DNA of 64,000 nt from an uncultured Methanobrevibacter sp. (GCF_902771435.1 NZ_CACXXB010000002.1:1-64000); one strand, 5' to 3'. Shown: positions 52,004 through 61,209, numbered from the stretch's first letter. The notes: generated by a model from the sequence alone, not told the origin. Translations and numbers: made by a program.

Positions 52004-52972
52004 ATGATTTTAGTTACTGGTGGAGCAGGTTACATAGGGGCACATACAAATAAAGCACTGCATGCCGCAGGTTATGATACTGTTGTAGTCGACAATCTTT
52101 GCAAAGGATATGAAAACTTTGTAAAATGGGGATTTTTTGAAGACTGCGATTTCGGAAGCGGTGATTTAAGAGAAGTATTTAAAAACTATGACATTGATGG
52201 TGTCATTCATTTTGCAGCATTTTCATCAGTAGCAGAGTCTGTTGAACTTCCTCAAAAATACTTCAAGAACAATTATAAAAATACGCTAAACCTTTTAAAA
52301 ATCATGAGGGAATTTGGTGTTGACAAATTTATCTTGTCATCCACTGCTGCTGTTTACGGAAATCCAGAAAAAATTCCAATCACTGAAGACAGTGATTTAA
52401 AACCAATCAATCCTTATGGACACTCCAAATTCATTACAGAAAAGGCGCTTCAAAGAGAAGCGGACAAAGGTGATTTCAACTATGTATCATTAAGATACTT
52501 CAACGCAGCAGGATGTGACTTTGACTGTGAAATCGGTGAATTGCATGACCCTGAGACTCATCTGATTCCTTTGGTATTGGATGCCGCCATCGGAAAAAGG
52601 GACAGCATTTCCATTTTTGGCGATGATTATGACACTCCTGACGGAACATGTGTCAGGGATTACATTCATGTAAATGACCTTGCAGATGCACACATCAGGG
52701 CATATGAATATTTATGTAGCGATAATGAATCAAACATCTTCAACCTGGGAAACGGTGAAGGTTATTCCGTTCGTGAAGTAATTGACATGTGCAGAAAAGT
52801 CACAGGACGTGATTTTGAAGTTAAAATTGATGAACGCCGTGAAGGAGATCCTGCAATATTGATAGCGGATTCAACAAAAATACACGAAAAACTGGGCTGG
52901 ACTCCTCAATATGATCTCGAACAGATTGTAGAGTCTGCTTGGGCATGGCATCAGAAAGTGAATAAAATTTAG
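52004..52972 (+). CDS. galE: UDP-glucose 4-epimerase
   Basis: GalE interconverts UDP-glucose and UDP-galactose. The 322-residue short-chain-dehydrogenase-like protein has the NAD-binding GGAGYIGAHT (residues 5-14), LSSTAAVYGNP with the catalytic Thr/Ser region, and the YxxxK motif in YGHSK. The substrate end is GTCVRDYIHVNDLADAH and the GNGEGYSVREV stretch. The gene follows the reductase by 10 bp, with GGTGAAAAC before its ATG. It uses the product of galU (13.2 kb). Confidence 0.94.
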   Translation: MILVTGGAGYIGAHTNKALHAAGYDTVVVDNLCKGYENFVKWGFFEDCDFGSGDLREVFKNYDIDGVIHFAAFSSVAESVELPQKYFKNNYKNTLNLLKIMREFGVDKFILSSTAAVYGNPEKIPITEDSDLKPINPYGHSKFITEKALQREADKGDFNYVSLRYFNAAGCDFDCEIGELHDPETHLIPLVLDAAIGKRDSISIFGDDYDTPDGTCVRDYIHVNDLADAHIRAYEYLCSDNESNIFNLGNGEGYSVREVIDMCRKVTGRDFEVKIDERREGDPAILIADSTKIHEKLGWTPQYDLEQIVESAWAWHQKVNKI

Positions 52973-52981
52973 GTAATTTTC

Positions 52982-53878
52982 ATGGAAAATGAATACCACG
53001 AATCAAAAATTGATGTTCGTATAATTGTTCAGGGTTTGGATGTTGCACAGCTTGTTTCAAAGGCTGTCAACAATATTCAACTTGAAAACGATTATAACAT
53101 CATTGTTTCATCAATTATTCCTACCACAGAACTGAGCATCGTCAAGAAGGTAGCTTCAGGTGCCGATATATTATTGATTGGAGGGTATGGGCATGATGAA
53201 ACATATAACATTCTTTTTAATGAACTTAAAACAGATTTCAATCACATCGGTCTGTTTGATTACAACAACATCATCATAGAAGATGAGTCATTAGATTTCA
53301 ATCTTGCGGAAAAGGAAATCCTGAATTCTATAATTAGATCAACATTGTCCTATTCTTTAAATCTGATCAATATCCACACTTTGGAAAACAAGCTGATGAA
53401 GGTAACCCATAATTACAATAACCTTTTGGATGACTATAATCAGCTTATAAAGGAAAATGAGGTATTGACTCAGCAGAACAACGAATTAATCGAGGATATT
53501 AATGATGTTAAATCAGATTTCTCCGCATTTAAACTGAGATATGAAGACATTTATTCAAAGGACATATTGGAAATCTTCAATCTCGAAGAGCTATGGCAGG
53601 AAACATTCAGGCAGGATCTGGTCGATGAGGAACGTATTGTCATTGCAACTAACAAGTTTCGTCCCGAAAACATTATCGTTGGCCAAAACTATATTGCGGC
53701 GGAGTCAAAATCAAAGGCTGTCGAATGGCTGAATATTGTCCGAACTGCATTAATATTCGTTGATGAAAATTCCGAAGAGCTGAAAAAAGAGCTGAATGAA
53801 ACAGAAACGGAAGAAAAAATCCCTGAAGTCAAAGACGACTACGACATTTCCAACAGCTTTGAAAATTTCTGGGATTAG
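52982..53878 (+). CDS. Unrecognised protein with central coiled coil
   Basis: This 298-residue soluble protein follows galE by 9 bp. An N-terminal alpha/beta part (about 1-125) contains DILLIGGYGHDETYNILF, perhaps a small Rossmann-like fold. A coiled coil (about 132-178; TLENKLMKVTHNYNNLLDDY, then ENEVLTQQNNELIEDI) is followed by an alpha/beta region and an acidic tail. No catalytic motif or membrane segment is apparent. Gene order suggests a role in surface-glycan or regulation, but this is weak. I do not recognise the family. Confidence 0.7.
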   Translation: MENEYHESKIDVRIIVQGLDVAQLVSKAVNNIQLENDYNIIVSSIIPTTELSIVKKVASGADILLIGGYGHDETYNILFNELKTDFNHIGLFDYNNIIIEDESLDFNLAEKEILNSIIRSTLSYSLNLINIHTLENKLMKVTHNYNNLLDDYNQLIKENEVLTQQNNELIEDINDVKSDFSAFKLRYEDIYSKDILEIFNLEELWQETFRQDLVDEERIVIATNKFRPENIIVGQNYIAAESKSKAVEWLNIVRTALIFVDENSEELKKELNETETEEKIPEVKDDYDISNSFENFWD

Positions 53879-53971
53879 CTAAAATCAACTAATTCTTTTC
53901 CATTCATTATAACTGCCTTCAATTTATTTTTTGCAATATTATTCAATCATATTAGCTATTAAATCAAGTGA
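53875..53971 (-). pseudogene. Remnant of an amidohydrolase-like C-terminus
   Basis: On the minus strand, allowing one +1 frameshift near 53940, the sequence reads SLDLIANMIENIAKNK and then LKAVIMNGKELVDFS before a stop at 53875. The KAVIMNGKELV ending resembles the last strand of amidohydrolase-superfamily enzymes. An upstream in-frame TAA and lack of further homology show decay. It overlaps the 3' end of the convergent gene. Confidence 0.35.
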
Positions 53972-54113
53972 TTAATTTCTTCATTTTCATGTTTTTGAAA
54001 AAATGATTTGTGGAAATTTCATGATGTTGCTGTGATTGTCTCACTAAAACAATTATTATTTTATACTAGTTTTTAGATAATTATAATCATACTATTTTAT
54101 AGGGAGTTTATAA

Positions 54114-55535
54114 ATGCAAGGTGAGATGGAAGATAAGTGTGGTATTGTTGGAATCCATTGTGCAGATGATTCTAAAAATGTCGCATCTTTTGTTTATTAT
54201 TGTTTGTATGCTTTACAGCACAGAGGTCAAGAATCAGCAGGTATAGCTACTTTTAATCCGGAAATTGGTTTGAGTCATTATTGTGGCATGGGCTTAATCA
54301 CTGATGTATTTAGGGATTATGATGTTCATAGCTTATTAGGAAGCAGGGCAATCGGCCATGTAAGATATTCAACTACCGGACAATCAAAATTAGAAAATTC
54401 ACAACCTTTTGTAACTGATTTTGGAGATGGATTTATTGCCATGGCTCATAATGGTGATATTGTCAACTCCGATGAGTTAAAAAAGGAACTTATCGATGAA
54501 GGATTTTATTTCAAATCCGACTGTGATTCCGAAGTGATATGTTATATGCTTAAAAAAGAGCATTATGACAATGACAAGGATGTTTTGGCTGCTATTGAAG
54601 CAGTATGTAAAAAGCTTGTAGGATCATATGCACTGACAATCCTGGTCGACGGTGAATTGTATGGTGTAAGGGACCCTATGGGAATAAAGCCTCTTGCTAT
54701 TGCTAAAAGGGATGATGAATTTATATTGGCTTCTGAAACTGTCGCATTCGATGTAATCAATGCAGAATATATCAGAGATATTGTACCTGGTGAAGTAGTT
54801 CACTTCAAAAACGATGAAATCAATTCCTACATGCTCGAAAGTGCAGGAAAATGCAAACTTTCACACTGCATGTTCGAATACGTATACTTTGCAAGACCTG
54901 ATAGTACCATTGATGGCATCAACGTTTATGAAACCAGGATGAATATCGGTCGTCAGTTACGTGAATTGTATCCTATCGATGCTGATTTGGTTATTCCAGT
55001 TCCGGATTCTTCAATTCCTGCAGCCATCGGATATTCCAGAGCATCAGGAATTCCATACGGTGAAGGTTTAATCAAAAACAGATATGTGGGAAGGACATTT
55101 ATCATGCCGACCCAGGAAGAAAGGGAACTTGCGGTAAGAGTAAAACTTAACCCTATAAAAGATGCCATTAAAGGCAAAAAGATTATTTTAATAGATGACA
55201 GTATTGTAAGGGGAACAACTTCAAAACAGTTGCTTGACCTTGTTAAGGAAGCTGAACCTGCGGAAATACACTTTTTAGTAGGATGTCCTCCTGTTATTGC
55301 ACCATGTTACTACGGTGTTGCAATGGCAACCAAAAAGGAACTGATTGCTGCAAATTATTCTACTGATGAAATCAGGGAACAATTGGACATTGACTCTTTA
55401 GGTTACATTACCCTTCCTGCTTTGGTTAAAGCTATCGGAATGCCTGAAGAGAACTTGTGTTTAGGCTGTCTGAATGAAGAATATCCTACAGAAATTCCTG
55501 AAGGGCTTGAAGCTGAAACCTACTACAAACCTTAG
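54114..55535 (+). CDS. purF: Amidophosphoribosyltransferase
   Basis: PurF transfers glutamine amide nitrogen to PRPP, the first committed purine step. The 473-residue protein begins with an eight-residue propeptide before Cys9 (CGIVGIH), the N-terminal nucleophile exposed after processing. The Ntn glutaminase domain includes ALQHRGQESAGIA and GHVRYSTTG. The phosphoribosyltransferase domain has the PRPP motif IILIDDSIVRGTTS. Cysteines near the C-terminus (CLGC) may bind an iron-sulfur cluster. GGGAGTT precedes the ATG. The U32-protein gene follows 6 bp later. Confidence 0.96.
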   Translation: MQGEMEDKCGIVGIHCADDSKNVASFVYYCLYALQHRGQESAGIATFNPEIGLSHYCGMGLITDVFRDYDVHSLLGSRAIGHVRYSTTGQSKLENSQPFVTDFGDGFIAMAHNGDIVNSDELKKELIDEGFYFKSDCDSEVICYMLKKEHYDNDKDVLAAIEAVCKKLVGSYALTILVDGELYGVRDPMGIKPLAIAKRDDEFILASETVAFDVINAEYIRDIVPGEVVHFKNDEINSYMLESAGKCKLSHCMFEYVYFARPDSTIDGINVYETRMNIGRQLRELYPIDADLVIPVPDSSIPAAIGYSRASGIPYGEGLIKNRYVGRTFIMPTQEERELAVRVKLNPIKDAIKGKKIILIDDSIVRGTTSKQLLDLVKEAEPAEIHFLVGCPPVIAPCYYGVAMATKKELIAANYSTDEIREQLDIDSLGYITLPALVKAIGMPEENLCLGCLNEEYPTEIPEGLEAETYYKP

Positions 55536-55541
55536 ATACTT

Positions 55542-56789
55542 ATGGTTGAATTATTAGCTCCGGCGGGAAATTTCATTTCCCTTCGCGCCGTTTTGGAAAA
55601 TGGTGCCGATGCAGTTTACTTTGGCCTTGATGACTATAACATGAGGGCCAATGCAAAAAACTTTTCGATAGATGACCTATCGGAGGTTTCCAAAATAGCT
55701 TCTCAATATGGAGCCAAAACATATCTGTGCACCAACATTATCCTAAACGAGAGACGGGCCAGTGAACTGGAATCCAAGCTGGAGAAAATTTCATCATCTG
55801 ATATTGACGGACTTATTTTATCTGACATAGGCCTTATTGAGGATACCGTATCCCACGGTCTTGAAGCCCACATCAGTGTTCAGGAAAATGTCACAAATTC
55901 ATATACATTAAGGACTCTTAAGAAACTTGGCGCCAAAAGGGCAATTCTCTCAAGGGAGCTGTCTTTGCGCGAAATCACTGAAATCACTAAAAAATCACCG
56001 ATTGAAACCGAGATTTTTATTCATGGTGCAATCTGCATGGCAATTTCAGGGAGATGTTTTTTAAGTTATGGGCTTTATGGAAGAAGTGCAAACTGTGGGG
56101 ATTGCCTGCAGCCATGCCGTAAGAACTGGACATTGACATATGAGGAAGGAGAAGACAATGTCATAAACTTTTCAGATGTTGAAGATGAGACATTTGTCAT
56201 TACAGGAAGTGATGACGGAAGCTACAGAACCAACTTCTTTTCACCAAAGGACATGTGCATGATTGAATACATTCCGCAGCTTATGGAGAGCGGTGTGGCA
56301 TCATTCAAAATTGAAGGAAGAGCCCGTAGTCCTGATTATGGTGCAATGGTTACAGGAATCTATCGCGAAGCTATCGATTCCTATGAGAACAACCCTTCAC
56401 AGTATAATGTTAAAGACGAGTGGATGGACGAGCTGACAAGCGTATTCAACCGTGGTTTTGATACCAACTTTTATTTCAGCACTCCATTCGAGGTAAGTGA
56501 AGACAACCAGTCAAAATATATCAAAAGAGACATAGGACAGGTTGTAAACTACTACAGCAGGGTTAAGGCTGCTGAACTGAGGATATGGGATGATTTAAAG
56601 ATTGGAGATAAAATCATCATCCAGGGCCAGACCACAGGCTCAATTACACACACAATAGATTCCATGCAGATTGAAGGAAAGCCGGTTGAAAATGTGGATA
56701 AAAACTCCAATGTTGCTGTTTCAATACCTACTAAAGTTAGAAAAAATGATTTTGTTTATAAATTAATTGAGAGGAATTCGAATGATTAA
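55542..56789 (+). CDS. U32 family peptidase-like protein
   Basis: This 415-residue protein has the family start VELLAPAGNFISLRAVLENG with ADAVYFGLDDYNMRA. The signature region is HGAICMAISGRCFLSYGLYG followed by SANCGDCLQPCRKNW, with Cys residues for an iron-sulfur cluster, and the C-terminal beta-domain includes VASFKIEGRAR. U32 members are now known as RNA-hydroxylation or prenyl-hydroxylation enzymes more often than peptidases; which applies here is uncertain. Its end overlaps the cfbC start by 8 bases, so the two are translationally linked. Confidence 0.9.
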   Translation: MVELLAPAGNFISLRAVLENGADAVYFGLDDYNMRANAKNFSIDDLSEVSKIASQYGAKTYLCTNIILNERRASELESKLEKISSSDIDGLILSDIGLIEDTVSHGLEAHISVQENVTNSYTLRTLKKLGAKRAILSRELSLREITEITKKSPIETEIFIHGAICMAISGRCFLSYGLYGRSANCGDCLQPCRKNWTLTYEEGEDNVINFSDVEDETFVITGSDDGSYRTNFFSPKDMCMIEYIPQLMESGVASFKIEGRARSPDYGAMVTGIYREAIDSYENNPSQYNVKDEWMDELTSVFNRGFDTNFYFSTPFEVSEDNQSKYIKRDIGQVVNYYSRVKAAELRIWDDLKIGDKIIIQGQTTGSITHTIDSMQIEGKPVENVDKNSNVAVSIPTKVRKNDFVYKLIERNSND

Positions 56790-57576
56790 AAAAATTGCTA
56801 TATATGGAAAGGGAGGAATAGGAAAAAGTACTACTGTGGCAAACTTGTCTGCCGTATGGGGTAGTGATGATTTAAACTGTCTTGTTATTGGCTGTGATCC
56901 GAAAGCGGACACAACACGTACATTATATGGCTCAAGAATTCCTACTGTTGTCCATACATTGAAGGAAAACAAAAAACCTGAAAAGGAAGATTTGGTTTTT
57001 ACAGGTTTTAAGGGCATTCAGTGTGTTGAAAGCGGAGGTCCCGAACCTGGAGTTGGATGTGCCGGACGTGGAGTTATTGTTGCAATGAAAAGGCTTGAAA
57101 AGCTTGATATCTTTAATGATGAGTTGGATGTTGTCGTATATGATGTATTGGGTGACGTTGTTTGCGGAGGCTTTTCAGTGCCTTTGCGTGAAAAATATGC
57201 TGATGAGGTATTGATTGTAACATCAGGTGAATACATGTCACTTTATGCTGCAAACAATATTGTTCGTGGAGTTAAAAAGCTTAAGGGAAACCTGAGCGGT
57301 ATTGTGTGCAACTGCAGAAATGTTGACAATGAGGAGCAGATTGTCAGTGACTTTGCAGAAAAGATAGGAACACATGTAGTTGGAACAATTCACAGAAGTA
57401 ATTTAATTCAGGATGCTGAATTAGATGCAAAAACCGTTATAGAAAAATACCCTGAAAGTGATGAAGCGCAAGAATACAGAAACCTTGCTTCAAGTATAAT
57501 GAATAATGAAAACATATCCACACCTGAACCTATGAGTGATGAGGAATTTGAAGAGTTCTTCAAGGTGTATGTGTAA
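56782..57576 (+). CDS. cfbC: Ni-sirohydrochlorin a,c-diamide reductive cyclase, NifH-like subunit
   Basis: CfbC is the nitrogenase-iron-protein homologue that feeds electrons to CfbD during coenzyme F430 synthesis. The 264-residue protein has the P-loop IAIYGKGGIGKSTTVANLSA with IGCDPKADTT. The two cluster cysteines lie in GCAGRGV and VCGGFSVPL. It is shorter and more divergent than NifH and lacks other nif genes nearby, supporting CfbC over nitrogenase. ATG 56782 follows AGAGGAATT and overlaps the U32 gene end. ogt follows 2 bp later. cfbD is not in this window. Confidence 0.87.
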   Translation: MIKKIAIYGKGGIGKSTTVANLSAVWGSDDLNCLVIGCDPKADTTRTLYGSRIPTVVHTLKENKKPEKEDLVFTGFKGIQCVESGGPEPGVGCAGRGVIVAMKRLEKLDIFNDELDVVVYDVLGDVVCGGFSVPLREKYADEVLIVTSGEYMSLYAANNIVRGVKKLKGNLSGIVCNCRNVDNEEQIVSDFAEKIGTHVVGTIHRSNLIQDAELDAKTVIEKYPESDEAQEYRNLASSIMNNENISTPEPMSDEEFEEFFKVYV

Positions 57577-57578
57577 GA

Positions 57579-58061
57579 ATGTACTATACAACCTATGCAT
57601 CACCGATAGGTGATATGTTGATTGCAGGTGATGGCGAATCCATTTGCAGAGTTTCGTTTTGTGGTCAAAAGCATTTGCCGTCATTTGATGATTTCATCAG
57701 AAAAGATGAACTGACTATTTTTAGAGATGTAAAAAATTGGCTTGACGATTACTTCGCTGGTTTGAACCCGAAAATCAATTTTAAACTTAATCCTCAGGGC
57801 ACTGAATTCAGACAAAAGGTCTGGAGGATACTTTCTGGAATTTCCTACGGTGAAACATTGACATACGGTGAAATCGCATCAATGATATCCGAGACAATGT
57901 CCGTCCAGGCAGTGGGAGGAGCCGTTGGACATAATCCTATAGCTATTATGATACCGTGTCACAGGGTATTGGGGGCCAATGGAAAATTAACTGGTTATGC
58001 CGCAGGCCTTGACAAAAAGATAGAATTGCTGAAACTTGAAAAAATAATGTTTCGGGATTAA
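57579..58061 (+). CDS. ogt: Methylated-DNA--protein-cysteine methyltransferase
   Basis: This repair protein accepts methyl groups from O6-methylguanine on its active Cys. The 160-residue protein has the conserved helix-turn-helix region FRQKVWRILSGISYGETLTY, an RNase H-like N-terminal part, and the active-site motif IPCHRVLGANG with the accepting Cys near residue 128. The end GYAAGLDKKIELLKLE is typical. It starts 2 bp after cfbC, so it is co-transcribed with the F430 gene without evident functional link. Confidence 0.94.
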   Translation: MYYTTYASPIGDMLIAGDGESICRVSFCGQKHLPSFDDFIRKDELTIFRDVKNWLDDYFAGLNPKINFKLNPQGTEFRQKVWRILSGISYGETLTYGEIASMISETMSVQAVGGAVGHNPIAIMIPCHRVLGANGKLTGYAAGLDKKIELLKLEKIMFRD

Positions 58062-58250
58062 ACCGGGGGCATATATTTTTCGTCTGTTTTTGCGTAAATA
58101 GCTGAACTTTAAATACTAACAGTACAAAAAATATTAAATGGCAATGATAATGTTCAATGAATCTTTTTTTTAGATAAGGCATTGGTACTGTGAATTGCCC
58201 GAACCTTCAAAATGTTGTGATGGTTCAGTATAAATATTTAGGTGATAACA

Positions 58251-58664
58251 ATGGCATTGGAAGGAGCAGAAAGAATCGATGAGTTCATGAATGAGGCACA
58301 AGTATTTTTCTTGGCAACCGTAGACGGGGACAAACCTAAAAACAGACCGCTTGGTTTTCATTTGCTGAAAGATGGGAAACTTTACTTTGGTGTTGGAAAC
58401 CACAAGGACGTATTCAAACAAATGCAGGAAAACCCTTATGTCGAAATCGTTGCTTTAGTCGAAACTGACTTTTTAAGATATTACGGAAAAGTTGTTTTCG
58501 AACCTGATTACGAACTTGCAGATGCAATAGTTTCCGGAAATGAATTCCTTCAGGGAATTTATAATGATGAAACCGGTTTCAAATTAGCTATTTTCCACTT
58601 GGAAGAGGCTACTGCTGAAATCCGTGATATAACCGGAAAAATCAACGAATCATATAATTTCTAA
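58251..58664 (+). CDS. Pyridoxamine 5'-phosphate oxidase-like flavin-binding protein
   Basis: From ATG 58251 (GGTGATA upstream) this 137-residue protein has the split-barrel start ERIDEFMNEAQVFFLATVDG, followed by PKNRPLGFHLLKDGKLYFG and the VGNHKDVFKQMQENPYVEIV helix, the FMN-binding pattern of the family. It probably binds FMN or F420 and reduces or guards against small oxidants; the substrate is unknown. The long 189-bp upstream region has its own TATA-like ctttaaatacta and a short ATG frame (58138-58173, 11 codons), possibly a leader peptide. Confidence 0.85.
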   Translation: MALEGAERIDEFMNEAQVFFLATVDGDKPKNRPLGFHLLKDGKLYFGVGNHKDVFKQMQENPYVEIVALVETDFLRYYGKVVFEPDYELADAIVSGNEFLQGIYNDETGFKLAIFHLEEATAEIRDITGKINESYNF

Positions 58665-58727
58665 TTATATCCTTTTTTTCTTTTTTTCATGAAACTATTT
58701 AAATTTTAATTTACATATTTCTCATCA

Positions 58728-59906
58728 ATGAATGCAAATGTCAATGATGAAAAAATTTTTACAAAGGACTTCTTTCTTGTATTCGGAGCTCTGCTTTTTT
58801 CAGCGCTGGTAATGTATGCATTGATGTCAACAGTAACGGAATATGCAACATCGCTAGGCTCATCGGCAACCATTGCGGGACTTGTATCAGGATTATACAT
58901 CTTCGGAGGCCTATGTTCCAGAATCTATTCGGGAAATGCTCTCGAGAAGGTAGGCTGGAAAAAGATAGCCCTGATATTCATGAGCATTCATTTTCTCTCA
59001 TGCCTTCTGTATTTTTTTGTCAGAGATGTTAATCTGCTTTTGTGTGTTCGCTTCATCCACGGTATAGGTTTTGGAGCAACCGCCAATGCAATAGTTACAA
59101 TAGCTTCGGATGTGCTTCCCAAAAAACGCTTTGGAGAGGCATTCGGCTATTTTATGCTCGGAACAACAATAGCTGTAGGTCTTGGACCATACATCAGCGG
59201 ATTTCTATATGATACTGTAGGTCCCTACGGCTGTTTTTTGGCCGCAAGTGTCTTTTCAGGTCTTGCCTTGATTTTCATTTATTTTGTTGATGTCAGCGAG
59301 CATGATCCGGCAAACAATCCGGATTCGGTTAGGGATAGTGAAAATAACTATTCAGGTATTGAAAAGGTTTTTGAGATTAATGCCATTCCAGTATCCTTTT
59401 TCACAGCCCTGACAAGCCTGGGTTATGTTTCCATTTTATCGTTTTACAGACTGTATGCCGCTGAAGTCGATTTGACTGCGGCATTTTCATGGTTTTTTAT
59501 AGTGTACTCAATTGTCCTGGTGCTTTCAAGACCTGTTGCAGGCAAAATCCAGGACAGAAATGGTGATTTGATTATTTGTGTTGTCGGAATTGTTGCCCAG
59601 TCAGTCGGGCTGCTTTTAATAGCGCTTTGGCCTTCAACATTAACTGTCATGATTTGTGCGGTATGCGCCGCACTGGGTTTCGGAACACTGAATTCCGCAT
59701 GTACAACAATAGTTACAAGAAACGCCCCCGAACACAGAAGGTCCTATGCAGTCTCAACATTCTATATTTTCTGTGATGGAACAATGGGATTCGGACCGGC
59801 ACTGCTAGGTATGTTTGCCGTCAACGGATATGCTCCGGTATACCTGATATCTTCTGCAATTACACTGTTGGCTCTGCCAATCTGCATTTACGCTCTTAAA
59901 AAATGA
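58728..59906 (+). CDS. Major facilitator superfamily transporter
   Basis: This 392-residue protein has about twelve membrane helices in two halves joined by a charged loop near residue 190-205 (VSEHDPANNPDSVRDSENNY). The first inter-helix loop has the MFS motif A-like GLCSRIYSGNALEKVGWKK. No drug- or sugar-specific residues can be assigned, so the substrate is unknown; efflux of a small molecule is plausible. It is monocistronic, followed by a strong hairpin. Confidence 0.88.
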   Translation: MNANVNDEKIFTKDFFLVFGALLFSALVMYALMSTVTEYATSLGSSATIAGLVSGLYIFGGLCSRIYSGNALEKVGWKKIALIFMSIHFLSCLLYFFVRDVNLLLCVRFIHGIGFGATANAIVTIASDVLPKKRFGEAFGYFMLGTTIAVGLGPYISGFLYDTVGPYGCFLAASVFSGLALIFIYFVDVSEHDPANNPDSVRDSENNYSGIEKVFEINAIPVSFFTALTSLGYVSILSFYRLYAAEVDLTAAFSWFFIVYSIVLVLSRPVAGKIQDRNGDLIICVVGIVAQSVGLLLIALWPSTLTVMICAVCAALGFGTLNSACTTIVTRNAPEHRRSYAVSTFYIFCDGTMGFGPALLGMFAVNGYAPVYLISSAITLLALPICIYALKK

Positions 59907-59952
59907 TTGAAATAAAAATTCTTTTTCTCATGAATGGTGATAGCGTGGTTTG

Positions 59953-60010
59953 CAGAATAATGTAGATTAGATACATTATTCTGATTCTTCTTTTTCTTTT
60001 TGTTTTTCTT
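59953..60010 (+). terminator. Strong 12-bp hairpin after the MFS gene
   Basis: CAGAATAATGTA (59953-59964) and its exact complement TACATTATTCTG (59972-59983) enclose the loop GATTAGA and are followed by a T-rich tract to about 60012. It should terminate the MFS transcript. On the minus strand it also ends a 19-codon frame (MIIGIENLKEKQKEKEESE) preceded by GAGATGATAAA. Confidence 0.65.
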
Positions 60011-60122
60011 TTAAGTTTTCAATTCCTATAATCATTTTATCATCTCAGTATTGATTTTAAAACAACATTTTTGGAATGTCATTTCACTTGATGTTATATT
60101 AATTTTTCATAATATTTAAATA

Positions 60123-60150
60123 TTTAGGCATACCTAAATTTTATATATTA
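60123..60150. promoter_or_regulatory. DtxR-like palindrome at a TATA promoter
   Basis: TTTAGG-CATA-CCTAAA (60123-60138) is a perfect 6-4-6 palindrome with the same half-sites as 24233-24248 in front of the cobalt operon. It directly abuts TTTTATATATTA, a TATA box for the HAD hydrolase gene at 60193. Metal-dependent repression by a DtxR-family protein is inferred from the site alone. Confidence 0.5.
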
Positions 60151-60192
60151 TATTGGGAAGTCATATATTTACCAAAAAACATAATTAAAATC

Positions 60193-60837
60193 ATGAAAAG
60201 GCTTGCAATTTTTGATTTTGACGGAACATTGTTTGATTCTGTGTGGGATGTTGAAATCTGCTTTAACAGAACTCTTGAAATTCATGGTTTTCCTACATTG
60301 ACACATGAGGAATATCTTGACAGATTGGGCGGAAACATTGATGAAATCGTTTCCCTGATTTTAAAGGACAAAAGCACTGCCGAAAACATCGAACTTGTTA
60401 AAGATACATACGGCAAACTGTATTCCTCTTTGCCTAAGGACAATACCAAACCATTTGCCAAAACCCATGAAGTACTGAAGGCTCTGCAGGATAAAGGAAT
60501 ATATCTGGCAATCAACTCCAACAGAACCACAGATTCCATCATGATGTATGTGGATAAGTTTTTCAAAGACATTGATTTTAAGGCTATTGAAGGACACGAC
60601 CCGTCATATCCGTCAAAACCAAGTCCCTGTGGTGTTGAAATAATAATGGGGCAATTGGAAGTTACAAAAGATGAAACAGTCTATATTGGAGATTCAATAA
60701 CCGATATCAGAACATCTCAGAATGCTGAAATTGATTGCATACTTGTCGGCTGGGGTTATGGCAGAAAAGATGCATTTGAAAGCGACTATCCTATAGAAAC
60801 TGTTGATGATCCATATGAAATACTTAACTATTTTTAA
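60193..60837 (+). CDS. HAD family phosphatase (phosphoglycolate phosphatase-like)
   Basis: This 214-residue hydrolase has motif I DFDGTLFDS (nucleophile Asp9), a helical cap (about 20-85), motif II in AINSNRT, a lysine near 140, and motif IV GDSITDIRT. The substrate is unknown; members of this group remove phosphate from small metabolites such as phosphoglycolate. The promoter carries a DtxR-like palindrome, which is unusual for this function. An ArsC-like gene follows 21 bp later and is likely co-transcribed. Confidence 0.9.
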   Translation: MKRLAIFDFDGTLFDSVWDVEICFNRTLEIHGFPTLTHEEYLDRLGGNIDEIVSLILKDKSTAENIELVKDTYGKLYSSLPKDNTKPFAKTHEVLKALQDKGIYLAINSNRTTDSIMMYVDKFFKDIDFKAIEGHDPSYPSKPSPCGVEIIMGQLEVTKDETVYIGDSITDIRTSQNAEIDCILVGWGYGRKDAFESDYPIETVDDPYEILNYF

Positions 60838-60858
60838 GTTAAAGTCAAACAATTAATT

Positions 60859-61209
60859 ATGTTATTTGTTAATTACCCGAAATGCTCAACATGCAGAAAA
60901 GCAAAAAACTGGTTAGATGAACATAATATTGAATATGAGTCAAGACATATAATTGAGGACAATCCTTCCGCTGAAGAATTGCGCAAATGGTGGGAAATAT
61001 CAGATTTGCCTCTCAAGAGATTTTTCAACACAAGCGGCATGAAATACAGGGAATTGAAATTAAAGGATAAGCTTCCCGACATGTCTGAAGACGAACAATT
61101 TGATTTGCTTGCCACTGATGGAATGCTTGTCAAAAGGCCTGTTCTGGTGGCTGATGATTTTGTTTTGGTCGGCTTTAAGGTTAAGGAATGGGAAGAAAAA
61201 TTATTATAA
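60859..61209 (+). CDS. ArsC/Spx-family thioredoxin-fold protein
   Basis: This 116-residue protein has the ArsC/Spx start MLFVNYPKCSTCRKAKNWLD with a CxxC at positions 9-12, and the KRPVLVADDFVLVGF strand that carries the basic site of the fold. It is shorter than classical arsenate reductase (about 140) and has an additional Cys pattern typical of Spx/MgsR-like proteins. Without an arsB or arsR gene I do not call arsenic resistance. It probably acts as a thiol or redox protein. Confidence 0.85.
   Translation: MLFVNYPKCSTCRKAKNWLDEHNIEYESRHIIEDNPSAEELRKWWEISDLPLKRFFNTSGMKYRELKLKDKLPDMSEDEQFDLLATDGMLVKRPVLVADDFVLVGFKVKEWEEKLL

Noticed and set aside
56782..57576. Nitrogenase iron protein NifH
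   Set aside because: It is shorter and divergent, without nifDK or other nif genes; neighbours and organism type favour the F430 enzyme CfbC.
60859..61209. Arsenate resistance operon
   Set aside because: Only an ArsC/Spx-like fold protein is present; no ars transporter or ArsR regulator accompanies it, and the length fits Spx-like proteins.
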